NCBI RefSeq assembly: GCF_963678635.1
Contig: NC_087064.1
Span: 17,601,802 to 17,665,801 of the forward strand
Source: Symsagittifera roscoffensis
Lineage: Eukaryota; Xenacoelomorpha; Acoela; Convolutidae
Length of the DNA: 64,000 nt
Direction: 5' to 3'
Shown piece after piece: positions 47,301 to 57,366 of the stretch. The position numbers were made by a program, and so were the translations under genes. Under the pieces are notes generated by a model. It was not told the origin of the DNA and did not search any database. It saw only the letters and a program-made list of their open reading frames with translations. How positions within the stretch are numbered: position 1 is the first letter of the stretch; each line of letters begins with the position of its first letter.

Positions 47301-49843
47301 AAAGTTTCAAATTTTAGAAAAAAAAATCATTTTGTTTTAATACGTTCATTTTTTTAATGTTATTACTGATCCATAAACCTTAAAAGGCAGTCAGAACATT
47401 CAGGGCTTCACCCTGATACGAGTAGTCTTGTTGTATAATGGTTTGGTTAAAAATGTTAATTAAAAGACTTAACAGACGCGAATTTAGGAAGGGGGCGGGA
47501 GTGGGGCTTTCGGTCTTTCCTCAGGGTTTCAACCCCCTGCCGACCCACAGAATTGCCCCTTTGTATTATTTGGAACATCAATTCTTGATGACGAACCCTA
47601 GAAATGTTATGAAGACGCCTACGGCGCAAACATTTACTAATTTGGAGGGGAGAGCGCGCACCAAAAAAACTCAATTTTTCGGTCAACATTTTCCAAAAAG
47701 TGCCTTAAAACGCGTTTTACATGCGGCGCAGAAAATTTGGTCAAAACTGAGACTTTTTAGTGAAAAAAGTTAGTTGGTCGAAGTTAAAAAAAAAAGGTCG
47801 GCAAAATTTTTTAATTTTTTTTGAAAACCCTTCACCCCTCCCCCATTCGAGATAAAGCTAGATCCGCCCCTGAGTCTTAAGAAACATTATGTAATTAGGC
47901 GATATTTTTTCGCGCGAAGTTTGTAAGCAGTTGATGCGAATAAGACGTGAACAAGAAATTTTGGAGGACGCGTATTTTTGAATTTTTTCTTTGACCAAAT
48001 TGAGTTTCCGTGTTCCTCAAAACCTTATGAAGACATTTTTTTGGCAAAGTTTTCTGCCTGGTCCAAAATTTTTTTAAAAGCAGAAGCGACCCTGTTTTGA
48101 ACAAATTCTATTGAAAAATTGCGGTTTTTCTCATCAATTACGAGTACACTGACTTCTTAAGCGCTTTTATAAAAATTGAGGACCGTCGAAAAAAAAGAGT
48201 ATATTTGAAAGCTATTCAACTCAAGAGCTTATTTAAAAAAAAGTCCCCAAAAGATTGTTAATTATAAAATTTGTGAAACCTTGAGTGTTTGATAAGTTCC
48301 AAGTCGACCAGTTATGAGAAGTTAACGCTTGATATATTTTGTCTTTTTACAGCATAAGCGGCAGTATAAATTAACGTCAGTTAATTTGATGCGAGTAATT
48401 TGGTATTTTCAACTTTATGGAGATTTTAAAGAACACGTGGAACATTCAATTTTAGTCATTTGGAAAATTAAAACATGTCGACTCATTTTCCACAGCAATT
48501 ATTATTACTTCTAAATACCTCATTAATTTTCTTATTGTTCGGACTTTCGATACGAAAGTAATTGAATATTTGTGCTCGGGTGGGTTTTTTTTCTTCAGAC
48601 AAATTTGGAAATTTTAACTAGCCATTTTTCACGGAATTTTTTATCTCATTTGAAAGGTATTGTTGTCCTGAGCTCAAACTTGAAAAAGCATTTCACCTGT
48701 GATGATTTTTCGTAAGAATATGGCTGATTAAAATTGCCATTTTGGCCAATTCGGGACTATTACGCGCGATATATTTCGCGCTATTAACGCGTTAGCGGAG
48801 AAATAATACATCTTAGAACTCTTTCCAAATTGAAACTCGCTCCAAGTTGAAGGATGGTTGTTTGCTATAATTGATTTGTTACAAGGAGCGGAATCTATCC
48901 TTTTGTACTTTATATGGCGTGTGATTTTTATGAAAAGTATCAAATTTTAGAAAAAAAATCATTTTGTTTTAATACGTTCAACTTTTTAATGTTATTACTG
49001 ATCCATAAACATTAAAAGGCAGTCGGAACATTCAGGGCTTCATCCTGATACGAGTAGTCTTGTTGTACAACGGTTTGGTTAAAAATGTTAATTAAAAGTC
49101 TTAACAGATGCGAATTTAGGAAGGAGGCGGGAGTGGGGCTTTCGGCCTTTCCTCAGGGTTTCAACCCCCTGCCGACCCACAAAATTGCACCTTTGTACTA
49201 TTTGAAATATCAATTCTTGATGACGAACCCTAGAAATGTTATGAAGACGCCTTCGGCGCAAACATTTATTAATTTGGAGGGGAGAGCGCGCACCAAAAAA
49301 ACTCAATTTTTCGGTCAACATTTTCCAAAAAGTGCCTTAAAACGCGTTTTACATGCGGCGCAGAAAATTTGGTCAAAACTGAGACTTTTTAGTGAAAAAA
49401 GTTAGTTGGTCGAAGTAAAAAAAAGGTCGACAAAATTTTTTAAATTTTTTTTGAAAACCCTTCACCCCTCCCCCATTCGAGATAAAGCTAGATCCGCCCC
49501 TGAGTCTTAAGAAACAATATGTAATTAGGCGATATTTTTTCGCGCCAAGTTTGTAAGCAGTTGATGCGAATAAGACGTGAACAAGAAATTTTGGAGGACG
49601 CGTATTTTTGAATTTTTTCTTTGACCAAATTGAGTTTCCGAGTTCTTCAAAACCTTATGTAGACATTTTTTTGGCAAAGTTTTCTGCCCGGTCAAAAACT
49701 TTTTTAAAAGCAGAAGCGACCACGTTTTGAACAAATTCTATTGAAAAATTGCGGTTTTTCTCATCAATTACGAGTACACTGACTTCTTAAGCGCTTTTAT
49801 AAAAATTGAGGACCGTCGAAAAAAAAGTGTATATTTGAAAGCT
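38351..49843. repeat. 1.64-kb satellite: seven complete monomers, dimeric higher order
   Basis: Monomers start at TATATTTGAAAGCT: 38351, 39983, 41613, 43271, 44905, 46564 and 48200, with lengths 1632, 1630, 1658, 1634, 1659, 1636 and 1630 bp. A 14-bp piece of the next start remains at 49830-49843, so the array holds exactly seven units. Units 3 and 5 share an insertion of about 27 bp (ATGGCTGAACTAGCCATT, near 42140 and 45432); units 4 and 6 share other variants. The A-B-A-B pattern has a period of about 3293 bp. Each unit contains (i) about 335 bp of unique sequence, (ii) about 535 bp homologous to the inverted-repeat element at 8273-8787, and (iii) a GC-richer part including CTAGATCCGCCCCTGAG. 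Frames of 60-111 codons recur but are broken by indels in some units, so coding is not supported. Confidence 0.95.
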
Positions 49844-50358
49844 TGTCGTAAGTCAGTATCAACAGTTACCATTTGAATAACTATGGCGAGCAAAATTAGA
49901 AAAATCGGTTGCCTCTCTCCCTCTCGGCACGCTATCGAGTACCGAGTTATTGTTAAGAGTTTTTTTGCTATAACTGAGAAATAACTATGATAACTGAGAA
50001 ATTTTTAAAAAGCAAAAGTTTTGTCTCAAGAAATTTCTGATAAGTTTCGAACCTTCGGGTCACTTGAGTGGGCGACTTTCCTAATCAACGTTCTCCTTAC
50101 TCCAAAAGTAGCATTCGCGAATCCACTCTCGATTCTCTCTATCGGGAAGATGACAGCTTTACTCAAGTTGATTTTTGTTGGATTCTTAATTGATTCTTTG
50201 TTATCTCGCACAATTGTAATTTCAGCTTTTCTGATTTTTCTTATTTGTTTTTCCGTTTCCTCGAGAAAACTGAACATGGCAAGTTTGATTCGAACTTATC
50301 AGAAAGACCGTTTATCCACAAAAAAAAACAAGACTAAACTCAAAACTTCAGGGTATGA

Positions 50359-50468
50359 CCAACTGGCACACATCTGACTTTTAACTGTAATTCATGTTAT
50401 ACTGGCACACATCCGACAGGCACACAATTTGTGCCTTTGACTTTTTACTTTATTTCATGTTGTACTTA
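50359..50468. repeat. Imperfect direct repeat with CTGGCACACATC
   Basis: CTGGCACACATCTGACTTTT and a following TTCATGTTATACT block are repeated as CTGGCACACATCCGAC and TTCATGTTGTACT about 45-60 bp later. GGCACACAATTTGTGCC between them is nearly palindromic. Confidence 0.6.
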
Positions 50469-50744
50469 ACTTTTCTGGAGTTCGTGAAACTTAAATGGCA
50501 TACGACAGGGTGATATGATGAAGGACTATGTGACATTTGACAAGAATGGCGCCCTAAATGCATGGCAGAAACGAAATTTTATTTGGAGCAGTTTAGTGGG
50601 AGAATTAGTTCTTTCAAAAAAATAATGGTTTTATCTGACAAAATGAACGAATTGGGAGATTTCTGTTTTGACTGTCATTGGAATTTTTGAAAATTCGTTT
50701 GTAATGACAAGTGACCATTTTGATTTTCGCGAATACAGAAAAAG

Positions 50745-50835
50745 CACGAAAGTGAGAACAACGCTTTTCGTTAGTCGGAATAAGAACAACAATTTTTGCT
50801 AGTCGGAATAAGAACAACGATTTTCGCTGAGAAAA
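50745..50835. repeat. 28-bp microrepeat, about three units
   Basis: AGTCGGAATAAGAACAAC starts at 50773 and 50801, with a partial unit (GAGAACAACGCTTTTCG) just upstream. Period 28 bp, spacer ending TTTTCGCT or TTTTTGCT. Confidence 0.75.
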
Positions 50836-51477
50836 ACGAACAGCATATAGAAATTTACAGTCGAAGACATTTGCGGAAGAGCATTTCGAATTGTAACGAT
50901 TGTGCAGCTACAATTGTTAGGGAGTAATTCCCGAAAATTCGGAGGGGTAATGTGAACCTATAAATTAGGTGGAATCTATAAGTTTGGAAAAACTTTGAGT
51001 AAGGTTGAAAGACCTCTTGCTTCATATTTTTGGAACAACTGGACCGATCCAGTTCATCTTGTTACCATTAGAACATAAATTAGGCTTAAACACAGGTTAA
51101 TCATTTTTTGAAGAAAATAAGCATAAAACAGTTTCTAGATTGTTTTTAGTAAAAACCACAGGTTTTTGAAAGTAGATCTTTTTTTAATAAAAAAAACTTT
51201 TGCAAAGCTTTTATAAACAAATCAAACGGTAGCAACGATTTACTAAGGCTTTCTTACGTTGTTTTCAACAATAGTGAAGGGTTAATGAACCTAGAAAACG
51301 ACAGTGAAGTCGGAAATAGGCCTGTTAAAAGACCCCTCACAGTTCAGGGAAATTGTCAAATAAGCAGCTTAGCTTCAATCCGGAGGAGTATGGAGCCAGA
51401 AGAAACTCTTCCTAGTTAATTTGTGTTACATAATAGGCTCTAAGACCTTATGGGGAAAGGTCTCGATAAATTTTTTT

Positions 51478-51735
51478 TGCCAATCCGGAAGGGTCATATT
51501 TTGGCAATCCCTAGCGGTCCCAATTCGGAGGTGTCGTGTTTTTGGCCAATCCAGAAGGGTCACATTTTGCCAATCCGGAGGGGTCACAAACCGGAGGGTC
51601 CTGTTTTTCGCCAACCCTGAGGGAAACCAATTCGGAGGGGACCCGTTTTCCAAATCTGGAGGGGTCCCAATTCTGATTGGTCCAATTTTTTGCCTATGCG
51701 GAGGGGTCCCTGAATGCCGATCCGGAGGGATTAAG
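51478..51735. repeat. Degenerate CCAATCCGGAGGGGTC minisatellite
   Basis: About nine imperfect units of 22-33 bp built on GCCAATCCGGAGGGGTC followed by a T-rich spacer. Spacing is irregular. Both strands are open for 119 codons across it (51421-51780 on +, 51426-51785 on -), which is what a low-stop repeat produces by chance. No protein call is made. Confidence 0.8.
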
Positions 51736-52387
51736 ATTTTTTTTAAGAACGCAATTGTAGGGATCCTAATACGTATGTAAAACAAAGCAAGACATTTAGT
51801 GAAAAAGTTTTAAAATATTAGGACAAATAGGCAGACCAAGAAAGACAGGAAGCCAGTGACAGTCAAAAAGTCAACAGTAAAACCAAAACAGGTCTTAGCC
51901 TGGAGATTTGCCACTCTAGGGCTAACCGATAACAGAATTCGACACTGATTTGTTTGGATTAAAATCTAAAGTTATTTTTTGGAAGAGTGGTTACCTTGAG
52001 AGTTTTACTAGGTCTAGCTCGGGCAATTGGAACGCAGATAAGTAACACAGAACTCGGTGGGTGCAATTGCAATACATATACAATTTTCGAATTTTTTCTT
52101 TTTTGAATGCTGAATATCTGTTGTCGATTGGGTAGTAACTACACTATCTTTTAAAGATATTGACACCATCAGACCGTTCTAGTTTTCTATCCAATAACCA
52201 ATAATCAATTGCTGTGCATAAATTGTATACACGCTGTACTGTGATAACTTTAGAAGATTCGTGGTCACTCGTTAGTAAAAACTTTTGGACATTTTTGAGT
52301 TGCATTAGTTTTATCAGCTGTCAGACAACGAATACAGTAGCAAGCGAATCAATTAATTGTGTGAGCAGTGAGAAGCGATAACCTAAG
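51736..52387. other. Gene-free stretch before element 2
   Basis: AT-rich DNA leading into the less AT-rich second retroelement. It could contain the leader or 5' LTR of that element, but no repeat of it is seen downstream within the window. Confidence 0.4.
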
Positions 52388-53681
52388 ATGAGTTTGGACA
52401 AGTCGAAAATACCTAAGCTAAGTGATAGGTCCAGGAAATTTATACCGAAGAAATTAAGAAAATCAATTAATGTCCCGTTTTTGGAAAGGACCGGAAAGGC
52501 TCGGATCAAGAATGGAAAAAAGTTTCAGGCGGATTGGTTGAAACAAGGAGTCAAAATTCCTCAGAAGACGAAAAGGCAATGTTAGATTTGGAGATTCATC
52601 CAAACTCCGCTCAGATGAGAATTGGACGGGACGTGGAACAAAAGGAAATGGGAACAGGAGGTTAACAAATGAATCTTCTGACATTTTCACCACTTCGATC
52701 GGGACTCTTGCTCCAGAGGAAATGTCGGAGCTGTCCGACATTTCGAATGAAAATCCAGCAGTAGCAGACTCACCTACTGACAATACCATGATGCAATGAG
52801 TGACAGAGAAAGCGGCAACGTCTCCTCGTTTTGAGAACGAGTCAAGAATACTTTCGGACATTTCTTTTCAATTACTAAGGGAACGGGAACGGGTGATGAA
52901 GTACGCACTCGAGAAAAGGAGGAAGACACCGGAGAAATTGATGACTTTGAGTCTGAAGTGAGCCCGAACAGTTCGAATTGTGAATATGAGGCATCCAGAA
53001 ATGGAGAATGGCTATTCCGATCAGTTCGGTGCGGTCAGTACCATGAACACGACTATTGATGGAATACATCACTAAGAGGGTTCATGACAATGATCAAATA
53101 GGACGTACAATCAGGAAAGCCTAAAATAACTGGGTGAGGGATCACACCAGTGGATTATGAAGGGACATTAAGACAGATAGGTATAACACGAGCTTCGAAC
53201 AGCACTAAATTGCCTGGAACGAACAAGGTGACGCTACCACTAGTGACTCCATTGGTGGAGAACGCGGCATCAATGTAAGATGCCTTGGTTAGGATTGTGG
53301 ATAACATGGGTGAGCAGAGTGAACAGATGTCAATAAGAATGAGTGAACAAGAAAGACCGGCTCATAATTAGAGAGAAAACCTGCGGAAAGAAATAAACCG
53401 CAACAGACAGAAAGTAAGTAGAAACGAAAATAAAGTCGGATGAGTACTTGGCCAGGAACTTGTCCTGAATGACAAGGGAGGCTGAGGAAAAAGAAAAACG
53501 ATTAAGAGGTGATCTGGAAAAACTAAAAAGTCAGCACGAGCAGACTCTTGGGACTCTCGATACAAGGATAGACGCAAAGTTAGAAAGACGCACTCAGGCT
53601 ATCATGGACAGGAGTCCGTCCAACCGTCCAGGCTATCATGGACAAGTTGGACGGTCTCCTGGGAAACAGGAACGGATCTAG
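52388..53681 (+). pseudogene. gag: gag N-terminal and coiled-coil region (element 2)
   Basis: The first piece, 52388-52585 (65 codons), is Lys-rich. Later pieces in changing frames include an acidic Ser/Glu stretch (about 52680-52860), a stretch at 53150-53345 with a TAA at about 53278, and 53469-53681, whose first 55 codons have the heptad-like charged pattern of a coiled coil (repeated E/K/R with spaced Leu). The end of the last piece contains a local direct repeat of TCCAGGCTATCATGGACA. Assignment to gag rests on position ahead of the zinc knuckles and is moderate. Confidence 0.55.
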
Positions 53682-53724
53682 GAATAGATGAGCACACTCG
53701 AGAGAGGCTAGCGGAGAGCCGAGA

Positions 53725-53973
53725 GTGAACATCAATAATCATCTAAGCAGAGGAAGGACCTATGGATTCACGAAAGGAAGGGGTAACTCATCCAGCAACG
53801 CCACCCGGAAAAGCAGGCCGAGGGGTCCAACGAGAGGAAGCTCTACTGGCAGTAGACCGATCTCGAACGAACGACCTATGCGAGACGCAAATGTGACTGG
53901 GAGAGGTGATTCCACAAACTGCAACAACTCGAATCAAAGAAGAGCTCAGCCTAGCGACTCGGACAGGAGGTAA
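53725..53973 (+). pseudogene. Arg/Gly/Ser-rich gag segment (element 2)
   Basis: 82 codons rich in Arg, Gly, Ser and Asn (GRGNSS, RPRGPTRGSS), typical of a flexible nucleic-acid-binding segment. It lies between the coiled-coil part and the capsid part. No catalytic motif. Confidence 0.45.
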
Positions 53974-54114
53974 ATTTCAGGGCCTCAATTAACAGATATT
54001 AACGATCAAACGGGACCTTTGAACCTCTGAATGGGTCCTTTGAGACTTTCCTGACTTTCCAGGACCAGTGAGCGCAGCGACAAACCTAGAAGGGTGTTTA
54101 AGAAACCAAGATGT

Positions 54115-54581
54115 TGTTAGGATGAATCTGACGACTGTATAGATACCTTGATAGGGGTCATGAAGCTACATTTTGAGGAAGAAGACTTGACAGACAAACA
54201 AGAGAGAGTGCGCCCATCAGCAACTTGGAAGGGACTGCCCTGAATTGCATGATGGCTAAAAAGCAATAGCAGCGGGACACAGCCGAGAAAATCTTTGAAA
54301 ACCTGTTGAATCGCTTTGGCTCGGGGGTTCAAGGACACCAAGCGATGATGATGCGCTTCGAGAAACGAAGGCAAGGTGAAGACAAAACCATAGACAAATT
54401 CTTGGATGACTTAGAAATTGTAAGAAGGCGTAGTCAACAGGACGAGTCAAATAGCAGGATGGACTTGGCAGTAGCAACAAAGCTCATTGACGGCGTGAAG
54501 AATGATGAATTTATGATAGTGTTAACGACGCACTTACACCTCTTTCAACCAATGCACCTACACTGGAGGAGCTGCGGCTGA
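54115..54581 (+). pseudogene. gag: Capsid part of gag (element 2)
   Basis: 54306-54581 (91 codons) reads as the C-terminal half of a Ty3/gypsy capsid: LNRFGSG, then RFEKRRQGEDKTIDKFLDDLE, then a helical stretch ending GVKNDEFMIVL. The upstream part (about 54115-54300) fits in other frames with stops, including a CIDTLIGVMKLHFEEEDLT stretch. After about codon 80 the frame is lost. Confidence 0.7.
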
Positions 54582-54598
54582 AATCCAAGAAAAATCTG

Positions 54599-54895
54599 TT
54601 GCTGAAGCCTCCGATGAGATCAGGTTACTACAAAACCAATCATGGTAATTTTAACCATGGACCTGCAAACCAGGGTAACAACTGGCACAAACCCAGCGAC
54701 GACAGGGACAAGAGACGTTCTTTTGCAAGCTGCAGTTCCACGGACCATCCTCTAGTAACATGCCCAACCGACAAACAGGGCATGAAGGCGATTTGTTTTA
54801 GCCTCGAAGAAGAAGACGCGAGGAAAATGATCATGAAAATTTTATGAGGCGAGTATTTCCAAAATTCGGTCCCAGGTACTTTTTTGCAAACTGGA
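54599..54895 (+). pseudogene. gag: Nucleocapsid with two damaged CCHC boxes (element 2)
   Basis: Box 1 at 54722-54763 reads FASCSSTDHPLVTC; the spacing is right but the first Cys is Phe. Box 2 (about 54877-54909) reads CKLEGHFKLDC in the +1 frame; its second Cys, His and last Cys are in place but the first Cys is missing and a frameshift in a T run separates it from box 1. Neither could bind zinc normally. The order and spacing are those of a two-knuckle Gag. Confidence 0.7.
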
Positions 54896-54913
54896 GGGTC
54901 ATTTTAAGTTGGA

Positions 54914-55320
54914 TTGTCCACAATTTTAGGCGCTGTGGCAGACATTGAGCACCCAAGGCATGAAGAAGCTTTATCAGGCGTCAAAGCCAGCAATGCACGC
55001 CTGATGAGCGAGGCGGAAACATGGAGGAAAGGAAAACCGCAAGAGCTGGCTACAAAGAAAATGCAAGCCGTGCTCCAGACAAACGAATCTGAGCCGGAAA
55101 GAAAAAACAAGTGAACAAGAGCCTGGAACCTTAGCTAACGACTTTAGGATCGACCATAAAGCAGCAGCGAGAGATACCCTGAAAAGATTTCAACAGGAAT
55201 TGACAACAAGGGAAATAGAACAAAAAGTCAAGCTCGAACTCAAAAATGAGAGAGCTAAAGAACAGCTCAACGCCTTTGAAGCATCTGAGGTAGAAGAACG
55301 AAGGTAATTAGCACTTTGAG
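54914..55320 (+). pseudogene. Gag-protease linker (element 2)
   Basis: 54914-55114 (66 codons) is charged and Ala-rich (HPRHEEALSGVKAS near the start). The continuation to about 55320 is in another frame and also Glu/Lys-rich. No known domain; it bridges nucleocapsid and protease. Confidence 0.5.
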
Positions 55321-55383
55321 CATGAAGCTGAACGTGATCTCCGGAAGGATATTCTGGATGGTGCCACAGGGAAGTAAGATACA

Positions 55384-56000
55384 GTCAAAATTTCGGTGGC
55401 GGGACATCAGGTAATCAGGAATCTAAGTCAGCCTTCGGAATTTACCGTGAGGCATCTGGAGATTTATTCGGATTGCCTGAGACAAGCAGAACCACGCATT
55501 TAATTGAGAGCTGTGCCAGCCTTGTTCACAACGGGTGGCAGCCGAACAAGAAAATTTACCAAGACATACATCACGACAGACTATGACCAAATAGGACAGA
55601 TATATTTGGGTCCGGAAGAGCTGAATGTCCTTAGAATTGGTCATGATGCCATGATGGAACAAGATGCGGTACACTTTGGATACGAAGCGGATGTGACTGC
55701 ACATCTGCTAGACACCGATGGAAAGAAGATCGGAGAAACAGGACCTCTAGACACAGGATCAGTAGTCAGTGTAATAGTGATAAAGACATGCGAAACAATG
55801 GGCTTCACCAGGGAGGATCAGATATCGACGAACTTAAGATTGGCAGGTGCCAACCGCGGAGCGTTCTAAGTGGCTGGGTGAACTCCAATAACAATCCGCC
55901 ACATGGGACGATAGAACATCTGGATGAGTTTTCTCGTGGTGGAGAACCTTAACGATTCGGATCAGTTCATCTTGGGGCGCAACTTTGAAGCAATTTTGAC
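55384..56000 (+). pseudogene. pol: Aspartic protease (element 2)
   Basis: One frame runs from about 55384 through a TAA at 55501 to 55869 and, with more stops (55867, near 55879 and 55909), to about 55995. The active-site triad D-T-G-S is at 55750-55761 in GPLDTGSVVSVI, and the C-terminal ILGRNF motif, equivalent to the retropepsin I-L/I-G-R/K box, lies near 55970. The enzyme would have cut the Gag-Pol polyprotein. The catalytic residues remain but the chain is interrupted. Confidence 0.82.
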
Positions 56001-56233
56001 GTGATGATCGACCTTAAAAATGTACTGATATGGATCAGGAACCCAGAGATCAGAGATAGAAATGTTGCCCGAAAACGATTTGATAGAACCCTCGAAGTCA
56101 CCTTGGGCTTGTGGGTGTTCATGGCTAAAAAGAAAGGGGGACAGCTAAGCTTCTGTTCCTACTTTCGCTACCTGAAAGCGGTGACCATAAAGGACGCTTA
56201 TCCAATACCACGAAAACTAAACTTTATTAAAGA
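56001..56233 (+). pseudogene. pol: RT N-terminal fragment; catalytic core missing (element 2)
   Basis: 56118-56217 encodes the RT fingers stretch FMAKKKGGQLSFCSYF and RYLKAVTIKDAYPIPR, a Ty3/gypsy hallmark. Immediately after YPIPR the sequence jumps to material that belongs after RNase H. The first catalytic Asp, the DD box, thumb and RNase H (several hundred residues in related elements) are absent. No polymerase could be made. Confidence 0.85.
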
Positions 56234-57145
56234 TTGGAACAAAAGCAAGCCAATCAGGAGGAAATCAAGCAAGGATTCTCGTTATTAGACAAAGAGACTT
56301 ACGGAGCACTTCCCTTAACAAGATGGTTGAATAAATCTAGACATCCAATTCCGGGACAGCCTCAATTACCAGTGGAGAGATCTGGTGGCTTTGGATCTGT
56401 TGCTACGTTCAAACCTGCTTCAACAGGAAATCTCTCGTATGAACACAAAGAGCCTCTCATTGCTGGAAAAAACGGTGCAAGTCACACATGAAGTGATGCG
56501 TTTGCTGGGTGGGTTGTTAGAGAAGTGACTAGAGATGACCTTGTATGGGCAGTAGCCATGGCATCGCAGACACTCAGTGAAAAATTACGGATAAAACCAT
56601 CCAGACGCCAGCACGAAGAAAATGAAAGGGATTGTACGACAGTAGTTCAGCAACTAGTATCCTCACTTCCTCGAAGCGTTTTAATGAGCAAATCATACAA
56701 GAAAAGTAACAGGAGATCGGGACTAAGAAGAGGACTGTCATCTCCGAGGAGTCCCATCAAGAATTGATAGAATTCGAATTAAAAGGTTTTGTCCGAGGAG
56801 TCGGACGTTGAAGTAAAGGGATACATAGATGGACAAAACCAGGTGGACAAAGTTTTGTCCGGGGAATTTAGATGGATGAGTAGATTGTGCACGTCAGAAT
56901 CTGCTGTGGAGACATGTTCCACGTCAGACTCATCCGTCGATGAAACCTCGAGCAAATCAGAGATTGACACATCCTCAGACAGGAACTTCAGCACGGGATC
57001 AGAGTTGCCACAGTTGGCGATCCACACAATACTGGCGGAGACTCGAGCAAGAGACTTGGACAGGGAAAGTTATCAAGAACCTGATAGTGATCACTATCTG
57101 TTACCGAGTGGGAAAGTATTCGATAACGCGGCAGATGACCGGTAG
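56234..57145 (+). pseudogene. Linker between RNase H and integrase (element 2)
   Basis: Three open pieces: 56234-56491 (GFSLLDKETYGALPLTRWL near the start), 56525-56767 (basic, Ser-rich) and 56789-57145 (very acidic and Ser-rich). No catalytic domain is recognised. The junction with the RT fragment at about 56220-56240 is the deletion point. Confidence 0.55.
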
Positions 57146-57366
57146 ATGAGAGCGGTGTCAAAACGTTCGATAAGCCTTTTACCGCAGAAGGAAGCGATCA
57201 GGACTGACCTTCAACCGTTCAAACAAGACACAGAGCCATTTGCAAAGACTTGGTGCGTTGACATGGAAGATGACGCACGTCAGCCTGATGAGTGATGAGT
57301 TAAACAGTCTCTTGAGGGTCATAAAAAACATTTGAAGACGATCTGGAAGAAGATAGTTATCGAATT

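Larger units (their letters stand above)
49844..51477. other. Gene-free stretch with small repeats
   Basis: A 118-codon frame at 50021-50377 overlaps an 83-codon antisense frame at 50026-50277. The plus frame has a hydrophobic stretch but neither shows a recognisable domain. Two small repeats lie inside, listed separately. Otherwise nothing. Confidence 0.45.

Noticed and set aside
50021-50377. 118-codon ORF with hydrophobic segment
   Set aside because: An 83-codon antisense frame covers much of it, no motif is seen, and surrounding DNA has no gene context. Left as unsupported rather than called.
51421-51785. Overlapping 119-codon ORFs on opposite strands
   Set aside because: They coincide with a minisatellite that lacks stop words in these frames; no domain or independent support.
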